Assembly: GCF_004563925.1 (NCBI RefSeq)
Contig: NZ_SPNJ01000002.1
Span: 1 to 64,000, forward strand
DNA: 64,000 bases
Origin: Herbaspirillum sp. 3R11
GTDB lineage: Bacteria > Pseudomonadota > Gammaproteobacteria > Burkholderiales > Burkholderiaceae_D
Reading direction: 5' to 3'
Shown: in pieces, positions 58,752 to 64,000 of the stretch
Numbering within the stretch: position 1 is the stretch's first letter
How the letters are laid out: each line of letters starts with the position of its first letter
Translations under genes and position numbers: made by a program
Notes under the pieces: generated by a model
Seen by the model: the letters and a program-made list of their open reading frames with translations, nothing else
The model's database searches: none
Told to the model about the DNA's origin: nothing

Positions 58752-60020
58752 TTACAGTTGCGCGAGGAAGTCGACGACCAGCGCTGCAAAAGCCTCAGGC
58801 TGCTCAACGGCGCTGATGTGCGAGGCACCTTCGATCACCTGCAGCTGCGCCCCGGCAATGGCGGCGGTCAGCGCTTGCGCCATGGCCACCGGGGTTCCCT
58901 GGTCGAGCGAACCGGCGATTACCAGCGTCGGGACGGCGATCTGTCCCAGCCGCGCTGTCGTGTCGACCGTGCCGACGGCGTTGCAGCAGCCGACATAGCC
59001 TTGCGCATCGGTGCTGGTCAGACGCTCGCGGAAGCGCGCAACGGTGGCAGCCTGGCCGGCGCGGAACTCGTCATGGAAATAGCGCCCCATGACGGCATCG
59101 GCGATCGCCTCGATGCCTTGTTCGCGCACCGTGACGATGCGTTGCCGCCAGGCTTCGCGTGCTGCCCCCGGATAGGCCGACGTGGTGTTGGCGAGCACCA
59201 GCGCGCGCACCAGTCCGGGATGGCGCAGCGCCAGTTCCTGACCCGCCATGCCGCCCATGGACAGGCCCACCCAGACTACCGGTCCGGTATCGAGTTCGCG
59301 CAGCAGGCGCGCGGCGTCGTCGGCTAGCTCGGCCATCGAATAGAGGTCCTCGCCTTCACCCTTGTCCGAACTGCCGTGGCCGCGATGATCGTAGGTGATC
59401 ACACGGCAATCGCTCGCCAGTTGATTGGCCAGACCATCCCACATCATCAGGTCGGCGCCGATGGCGTGCGACAGCACCACCGTGTGACGCGGCGCGCGAC
59501 CGTTGCGCGGCTCGCGTACCGTGTAGTGCAGCGCGGGCGACGAGACGGTGCGGCCCTGCTTGCCGATGCCCGGATGGGATGTGTCGGCCGGTCGATGCGG
59601 TTCGACCTTGTAGCCGATCTGCTCGCCCACTTCGCGCAGGATTTGCTGGGCGTGGCTGAACGCGGTATTGCCGGCCGGGACGCCGGCGTAGATGGCGGAC
59701 TGGATCAGCACTTCCTTCATTTCATCGGGTGTCAGACGCGTGGCGGGGTCGCCCAGCAAGCCGGCGCGCACATGCAGTTCGAACTCTTCCCAGCGGCCCA
59801 GTGCAATCGTGATGGCCAGCACGATGATGCGGCGGGTCTTGTGGTCGAGACCGGGACGGCCCCAGATTTCATTCCAGGCGAAGCGCGTGATCAGGTTCTG
59901 GAACTCGGCGTTGAAGTTGGTGGCGCCTGCCACCGAACGGTCTACCCAGGCATCGCCGAGGACGCTGCGGCGATTGCGCATGCCGCGCTCGAAATCGTGG
60001 TCGAGAGGATCGAAGCTCAT
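58752..60020 (-). CDS. Fused 4-carboxymuconolactone decarboxylase / 3-oxoadipate enol-lactonase (PcaC-PcaD)
   Basis: The 422-residue fusion: residues about 1-135 are the decarboxylase (DHDFERGMRNRRSVLGDAWVDRS, RFAWNEIWGRPGLDHKTRRIIVLAI, the AHARSxA-like region). A Pro/Arg linker (about 135-165) follows, then an alpha/beta hydrolase at about 165-422 with the nucleophile Ser in VGLSMGGMAGQ, HGSS and the His in GASHISAVE. It converts 4-carboxymuconolactone through enol-lactone to beta-ketoadipate. The order is PcaC then PcaD, opposite to the PcaL fusion of actinobacteria (hydrolase first) as I recall it. An ATG at 60044 overlaps pcaB; the ATG at 60020 is 7 bp after it. Confidence 0.9.
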   Translation of the reverse strand: MSFDPLDHDFERGMRNRRSVLGDAWVDRSVAGATNFNAEFQNLITRFAWNEIWGRPGLDHKTRRIIVLAITIALGRWEEFELHVRAGLLGDPATRLTPDEMKEVLIQSAIYAGVPAGNTAFSHAQQILREVGEQIGYKVEPHRPADTSHPGIGKQGRTVSSPALHYTVREPRNGRAPRHTVVLSHAIGADLMMWDGLANQLASDCRVITYDHRGHGSSDKGEGEDLYSMAELADDAARLLRELDTGPVVWVGLSMGGMAGQELALRHPGLVRALVLANTTSAYPGAAREAWRQRIVTVREQGIEAIADAVMGRYFHDEFRAGQAATVARFRERLTSTDAQGYVGCCNAVGTVDTTARLGQIAVPTLVIAGSLDQGTPVAMAQALTAAIAGAQLQVIEGASHISAVEQPEAFAALVVDFLAQL

Positions 60021-60027
60021 GGTGGTC

Positions 60028-61419
60028 TCAGTTGTTTTTGTCAAGAAAAGGGGATGACGGGCGGCGCTGCAGCAAGCTCTTCAATTGATGCTCCGCCAGC
60101 GTGCGCGCGGCACCGAGTGCGTGAACCGGATCGAACAGATCCTGTACCTGGCGAACGTCGATCTGCTTACCGAGTTGAGCGTCGTCGTTGATCGCTGCCG
60201 TCAGCACATCGGCCAGCTGGCCTTGCGTCGCCACGGTCTGCTGCGTGAGTTTTTCCAGCAAGGCATGCGCAGCGGGACGGCCGATCGCGCCCGCCAGAAA
60301 GATCGATGCCGCCTCGGCAAACACCAGGCCTTGCAGCGCATCGATATTGCGGCGCATGCGGGTGGTATCGACAACCAGTCCGGCGAAGGCGTCATTCAGT
60401 GCGTTGAGAGCACCGTGCGCGCCGAGGAACAGCGCCGGCCATTCGGCCAGTTCCGCCTGCCAGTTGCCGAGACCGCGTTCATGCTGCTGCGCCATGGCGG
60501 ACAGCAAGGCGGCAGCGTGGTGAGGCGCGCGGTTGGCCGCGGCCAGCGCGATCATGGCCGACACCGGATTGCGTTTGTGCGGCATGGCCGAGGAGCCGCC
60601 GCGACCGTTGCCGGCCGGTTCGGCCAGCTCGGCGATTTCACCTTGCGCCATCAGGCTGAGGTCGGTCGCCAGCTTGCCGAGGCTGCCGGTGAGCACAGCG
60701 ACTTCCATGCCCAGCCGCACCCATTCATCACGCTGGGTATGCCAGGCGGCGTCCGCCATTTTCAGTTGCAAGGCGTCGGCCATGCGTTGCGCCACTGCGG
60801 GGCCTTTGTCGCCCAGCACGGCCAGCGTGCCGACCGCGCCGCCCAGTTGCAGTTGCAGGGCGCGTGCGGATTGTGCGCGCAGCTGTTCGCGTGCGCGCAC
60901 CAGCGGCGCGGCCCAGCCGACCAGCTTGAAGCCGAAGCTGGTGACCTGCGCCGGCTGCATCAGCGTGCGCGCCAGCACCGGTGTGGACAGATGCTGCCCG
61001 GCCAGCTTCAGCAAGTGCGCGGTCAGTTGGTCGAGCTCCGCGTCGATCAGTTGCAAGGCCTTGCGCGTGGCCAGCACCATCGCTGTGTCGAGCACGTCCT
61101 GGCTGGTGCTGCCCCAGTGCACATGCGCGGCCGCTTCCTGGTTGTCGAGCGCCACGGTCCGGGTCAATTCCTTGACCAGCGGAATCGCCAGCGCGCCGGC
61201 GCGCCGACCGGCGGTGACGATGGCCGCGATGTCGTAGCGCTGTACGTCGCAGGCATCGCCAATCGCGCGCGCGGCTGCTGCCGGGATGACGTCCTCGGCG
61301 GCTTCGGCGTTCGCCAGCGCCGCTTCGAAGTCAAGCATCGCCTGGACGATGGCGGCATCGTCGAAGACCGCGATCATCTCCGGCGTGGTCAGAAAACTGT
61401 CGAACAGGGAAACGCTCAT
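60028..61419 (-). CDS. pcaB: 3-carboxy-cis,cis-muconate cycloisomerase
   Basis: The 463-residue fumarase/aspartase-superfamily enzyme has the signature GSSAMPHKRNPVSAM (near residue 275) and HWGSTSQDVLDTAMVL. It begins MSVSLFDSFLTTPEMIAVFDD, the PcaB N-terminus. It closes 3-carboxymuconate to 4-carboxymuconolactone. It lies 18 bp after pcaG and 7 bp before the PcaC-PcaD fusion in one operon. Confidence 0.95.
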   Translation of the reverse strand: MSVSLFDSFLTTPEMIAVFDDAAIVQAMLDFEAALANAEAAEDVIPAAAARAIGDACDVQRYDIAAIVTAGRRAGALAIPLVKELTRTVALDNQEAAAHVHWGSTSQDVLDTAMVLATRKALQLIDAELDQLTAHLLKLAGQHLSTPVLARTLMQPAQVTSFGFKLVGWAAPLVRAREQLRAQSARALQLQLGGAVGTLAVLGDKGPAVAQRMADALQLKMADAAWHTQRDEWVRLGMEVAVLTGSLGKLATDLSLMAQGEIAELAEPAGNGRGGSSAMPHKRNPVSAMIALAAANRAPHHAAALLSAMAQQHERGLGNWQAELAEWPALFLGAHGALNALNDAFAGLVVDTTRMRRNIDALQGLVFAEAASIFLAGAIGRPAAHALLEKLTQQTVATQGQLADVLTAAINDDAQLGKQIDVRQVQDLFDPVHALGAARTLAEHQLKSLLQRRPSSPFLDKNN

Positions 61420-61437
61420 GGGGAATTCCTCAGCTTC

Positions 61438-61956
61438 TTATGTGTAGTCGAAGAATACGGTTTCCTGCGTACCCTGCATATGGATGTTCCACAGATAGGA
61501 GCCGTCCGCCTGCTTCTTCGCAATCAGGGTATCGCGGCGTTGCGCGGGCACTTGGGCCAGCAGCGCCGACTGTGCCAGCCCGGCGTCGTCTTCGAGGAAC
61601 ACGGCAGTGAACTGATGCTTGGTCAGGCCGCGCGCAAACACGGTGATGTACGCCGCCGGCTTTCCGGAGGCAGCCGCCGGCGGCAGAGAAACCTGCAGCG
61701 CAAAGCCGCCTTGTTCGCCGCTCGGTACGCGGCGATAGCCGGGGATCGCGTGCGCGGCTTCCTGCGATGCACTGTCCGGCATCCAGGCTTCGATCCAGGC
61801 GTCATTGATAGCGGCGCCGTCGCCGTCGAAGACGGCGCCCGTGATGCGGATGGTCGGCGCGCTGCTGTCGACGCCGGCCGTCAGGTCGACGGCCCAGCGC
61901 CAGGCTTCATGCGGAAAAGGACCGATGGTCTGCGATGTGGTGATCTTGCTTGTCAT
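61438..61956 (-). CDS. pcaG: Protocatechuate 3,4-dioxygenase alpha subunit
   Basis: The start is ATG at 61956, giving 172 residues beginning MTSKITTSQTIGPFPHEAWRWAVDL, a PcaG N-terminus; a frame start at 62025 overlaps pcaH. The intradiol dioxygenase fold is present (GAVFDGDGAAINDAWIEAWMPD, YRRVPSGEQGGFALQVSLPP, AYITVFARGLTKHQFTAVFLEDD). The alpha subunit lacks the iron site but shapes the active-site pocket. It forms an alpha-beta oligomer with PcaH. Confidence 0.95.
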   Translation of the reverse strand: MTSKITTSQTIGPFPHEAWRWAVDLTAGVDSSAPTIRITGAVFDGDGAAINDAWIEAWMPDSASQEAAHAIPGYRRVPSGEQGGFALQVSLPPAAASGKPAAYITVFARGLTKHQFTAVFLEDDAGLAQSALLAQVPAQRRDTLIAKKQADGSYLWNIHMQGTQETVFFDYT

Positions 61957-61972
61957 GGTGTTGTCCAATTGT

Positions 61973-62665
61973 TCAAAGGCCCATCGGCGTGGCGTCGCGG
62001 CCGCGCAGCACGATGTCAAATTCATAGCCGAGCATCTTGTCGTCGACGGTCTGCTCCAGGCTGAAGCGCGAGATCAGACGCTGGCGCGCAGCCGCATCCG
62101 GAATGCTTTGGAAAATCGGGTCGTACTCAAACAGCGGATCGCTGGGGAAATACATCTGCGTCACCAGGCGCTGCGCATACACGTTGCCGAACATCGAGAA
62201 GTGGATGTGCGCCGGACGCCAGGCCTTGTGATGGTTGCCCCAGGGATAAGGGCCCGGCTTGATGGTGACGAAGCGATAGCGGCCCTCATCATCGGTCAGC
62301 ATCTTGCCGAAGCCGGTGAAGTTGGGATCGAGCGGCGCGTCGTGCTGATCCTTCTTGTGCCAGTAGCGGCCGGCGGCGTTGCATTGCCAGACTTCCAGCA
62401 GCGAATTGCGCACCGGCTTGCCGTCTTCATCGAGCACGCGGCCGGTGACCACGATCTTCTCGCCCAGCGGTTCGCCCTTGCCCTGGGCGGTCAGGTCCAT
62501 GTCATGCGGCAGGATCAGTTTCGGCGAGGCGAACAGGTTGGTGGTCACGGCCTGCTCGTCGCGCACCCGCAGCGGCGCCAGCGTCGGGCCGCGCTTGAGG
62601 GTGGATTTGTAGGCGGGATGGATCAGTTCCGGATAGACACCGGGTTCGATGGCGTCGAATTGCAT
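61973..62665 (-). CDS. pcaH: Protocatechuate 3,4-dioxygenase beta subunit
   Basis: The 230-residue iron-bearing subunit starts the pcaHGB(CD) operon. The four Fe3+ ligands (two Tyr, two His) are visible in WQCNAAGRYWHK, GPYPWG and the PAHIHFSMFG motif. It cleaves protocatechuate between the two hydroxyls to 3-carboxymuconate. Ribosome-binding agagg lies just upstream of the ATG. The divergent IclR gene and the 31-bp palindrome in the 202-bp gap indicate its regulation. Confidence 0.96.
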   Translation of the reverse strand: MQFDAIEPGVYPELIHPAYKSTLKRGPTLAPLRVRDEQAVTTNLFASPKLILPHDMDLTAQGKGEPLGEKIVVTGRVLDEDGKPVRNSLLEVWQCNAAGRYWHKKDQHDAPLDPNFTGFGKMLTDDEGRYRFVTIKPGPYPWGNHHKAWRPAHIHFSMFGNVYAQRLVTQMYFPSDPLFEYDPIFQSIPDAAARQRLISRFSLEQTVDDKMLGYEFDIVLRGRDATPMGL

Positions 62666-62803
62666 GGGCTCTCCTCAATTGGCTGTCGGCTGGCCCGGAA
62701 CGGCATGTGCAAGTCTTTTGCGCGTTCTGCGGGCGGTGCCAAATCATAGGGAATGCGTGCTGGCGCTCACAAGCGCTGAGCAGTGCACAACATTCGCCAA
62801 TCG

Positions 62804-62834
62804 CCCTATTTGTGCGAAAATCGCACAAATAGGG
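62804..62834. promoter_or_regulatory. 31-bp perfect palindrome between pcaH and its regulator
   Basis: Arms ccctatttgtgcga (62804-62817) and tcgcacaaataggg (62821-62834) with spacer aaa. The centre GTGCGA-AAA-TCGCAC differs by one base per half-site from the pcaI/MFS2 box GTTCGA-TTA-TCGAAC. It ends 33 bp before the start of the plus-strand IclR gene. Confidence 0.8.
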
Positions 62835-62867
62835 ATTTTTCTATCATTGCCGTCCATCGAGGAAACC

Positions 62868-63689
62868 ATGGCTCCCATTGCACCTGATCTGTCGCGCCAT
62901 ACAGAAGACGCCGGACAAGACGGCGGACTTGGGCAACCGCTCAAGCGCGACATCGTCGCCGGGTTGGAGAAGGGCCTGCAAGTGATCGAGGCCTTCGACC
63001 AGGAACGCACGCGCCTCACCATCGCCGAGGTCGCGCAACTGACCGGCCTGACGCGCGCGGCTGCGCGCCGCTACCTGATTACGCTGACCCACCTGGGTTA
63101 CATGCGGCACGATCACAAGACTTTTTCGCTGACGCCGACCGTGCTGCGCCTCGGCCAGTCCTACCTCCATTCGGCGCGCCTGCCGCGCATCGTCCAACCG
63201 TTGCTGTATCGGTTGGCGTATTCGCTGGGCGAGGCGGCCTCCTGCGGCGTGCTCGATCACGATCAACTGGTGTGCGTTGCGGCGGTCAGCGCCGGCCAGC
63301 TGGTGTCGACCACGCTGCAACCGGGTACGCGCGTGCCGGCGTATTGCACCGCCAACGGCCGCATCCTGTTGGCCAATCTGCCGCATCAGCGCATGGTGCA
63401 GATACTGGAAAAGCTGGAGCTTGAGCAGATTACTTCGCACACCATGACCGACAAGGCGCAACTCGAACAGGAGATCGTCCGGGTGCGCGAGCAGGGCTAT
63501 GCGCTGGTCGATCAGGAACTGGAACTGGGCCTGCGCACAATGGCCGTGCCGCTGCGCAATTTCCGCGGCGAGGTGGTCGCGGCGATGAACATCAGCGTCC
63601 ATGCTGCGCGCATGAAACTGGAAGACATGGTCGAACGCTGCCTGCCTGCGCTGCTGAAAATACAAGTCGAAGCAGGTGCCTTGCTGTAG
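62868..63689 (+). CDS. IclR-family regulator of the pcaHG operon (PcaR/PcaU-like)
   Basis: The ATG at 62868 (gaggaaacc upstream) gives 273 residues, divergent from pcaH. The winged helix is LEKGLQVIEAFDQERTRLTIAEVAQLTGLTRAAARRYLITLTHLGYM. The effector part (FSLTPTVLRLGQSYLHSARLPRIVQPLLYRLAYSLGEAASCGVLDHDQLVCVA, STTLQPGTRVPAYCTANGRILLANL, GYALVDQELELGLRTMAVPLR) is paralogous to PcaR at 52105. It probably activates pcaHGB(CD) with protocatechuate or a derivative. Two PcaR-type proteins in one island suggest divided control of the upper and lower pathway halves. Confidence 0.88.
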   Translation: MAPIAPDLSRHTEDAGQDGGLGQPLKRDIVAGLEKGLQVIEAFDQERTRLTIAEVAQLTGLTRAAARRYLITLTHLGYMRHDHKTFSLTPTVLRLGQSYLHSARLPRIVQPLLYRLAYSLGEAASCGVLDHDQLVCVAAVSAGQLVSTTLQPGTRVPAYCTANGRILLANLPHQRMVQILEKLELEQITSHTMTDKAQLEQEIVRVREQGYALVDQELELGLRTMAVPLRNFRGEVVAAMNISVHAARMKLEDMVERCLPALLKIQVEAGALL

Positions 63690-63795
63690 CCTGATTTACT
63701 CCTTCTCCACAGTCATCGTCTCCTTCGCGATGACCATCGACGTCCGCAAAAAGCGAGCTCGTTCACCTTCGCTGTTGCCGCTCTCCAACTGCAAT

Positions 63796-63823
63796 GAAAA
63801 CCGCATAACCTAGCGCGGTTTTC
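63796..63823 (+). terminator. Terminator-like hairpin after the IclR gene
   Basis: gaaaaccgc (63796-63804) pairs with gcggttttc (63815-63823), with a 10-base loop. The T-run is the end of the right arm. The remaining 63690-63940 stretch has no gene I can support. Confidence 0.6.
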
Positions 63824-63940
63824 TACGTTGGTGCAGTCGGCGCCGGGACCTACACTAGGCCCGGATTCAATTTCAAACCTACGCATCCGGATTCGGGCAA
63901 GACGCCCGGCGGGCGCGCACTCAGCTCATAGAAAACCGCC

Positions 63941-64000
63941 ATGATCTTTTCCAAGAAACTGCAGCGCCTGGCGCTGGCCCTCGCCATGTTCTCCGCCGTC
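63941..64000 (+). CDS. Start of an exported protein (partial, cut by window end)
   Basis: The 20 visible codons start at the ATG at 63941 and read MIFSKKLQRLALALAMFSAV: basic N-terminus, then a hydrophobic stretch, a typical Sec signal peptide beginning. Probably a periplasmic or outer-membrane protein. The gene continues past the window and cannot be identified from this piece. Confidence 0.5.
   Translation, partial: MIFSKKLQRLALALAMFSAV

Noticed and set aside
60085..62064. 659-codon open frame on the plus strand
   Set aside because: Antisense to pcaB and pcaG, whose motifs are clear.

Overview
The window is a 64 kb stretch of GC-rich chromosome from a betaproteobacterium. The best fit is the Oxalobacteraceae (Herbaspirillum-like, order Burkholderiales). 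The evidence is high GC with strong third-position bias, the hslVU, cyaY-lptM-lysA and fmdB-DUF502-aspS / nudB-nuclease-cardiolipin synthase neighbourhoods, and many IclR, MHS-type MFS and beta-oxidation genes. I see no rRNA, tRNA, phage genes, classical transposase or CRISPR array. Genus is inference only.

Layout. 1-0.9 kb: end of a branched-chain amino acid ABC transporter (livG end, livF). 1.1-1.5 kb: small RcnB-like periplasmic protein. 1.7-5.4 kb: putA, proline oxidation. 5.5-7.8 kb: heat-shock protease hslVU with a sigma-32-like promoter, then a small basic protein. 7.9-8.3 kb: an orphan GspG-like pseudopilin. 8.5-18.6 kb: a complete glycerol regulon, with divergent glpR, glpD, an ABC glycerol importer (glpS T P Q U V) and glpK. 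18.6-23 kb: cyaY, lptM, lysA, a 3-methyladenine glycosylase and a sodium:solute symporter. 23.2-27.3 kb: trehalose operon otsB-GH15-otsA. 27.5-37 kb: fmdB, DUF502 and aspS, then an MFS/amidohydrolase/LysR block, then nudB, an EEP nuclease and clsB. 37.2-38.7 kb: catalase. 38.9-48.6 kb: thiolase, hslR and a fatty acid beta-oxidation cluster (TetR regulator, fadE, fadB, fadA, enoyl-CoA hydratase). 48.9-63.7 kb: an aromatic-acid (protocatechuate, beta-ketoadipate) catabolic island with four IclR regulators, two related MHS transporters, pcaIJF, aroQ and pcaHGB(CD). The window ends at the first 20 codons of an exported protein.

How the genes work together. Glycerol enters by ABC transport, is phosphorylated by GlpK and oxidised by GlpD, with GlpR acting from palindromes in the glpR-glpD gap. 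Protocatechuate is opened by PcaGH and processed by PcaB and a fused PcaC-PcaD to beta-ketoadipate. PcaIJ activates it and PcaF cleaves it to succinyl-CoA and acetyl-CoA. Three palindromes of one architecture (GTTCGA/GTGCGA, 3-bp spacer) stand before pcaI, before the second MFS gene and between pcaH and its divergent IclR gene, tying the dispersed pca genes into one regulon.

The most unusual structures are outside ordinary genes. A 426-bp element lies between fadB and fadA: a DUF559 (Vsr-like nuclease fold) gene bounded by perfect 41-bp inverted repeats that supply both its translation-start region and its last codons. Two long foldback elements (about 47.7 and 49.9 kb) share the core GTAC-(T/G)AAA-GTAC. 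An (AAGGGG)8 tract follows aroQ. IclR-type operators (TGGAA-N5-TTCCA) recur before two paralogous regulators.
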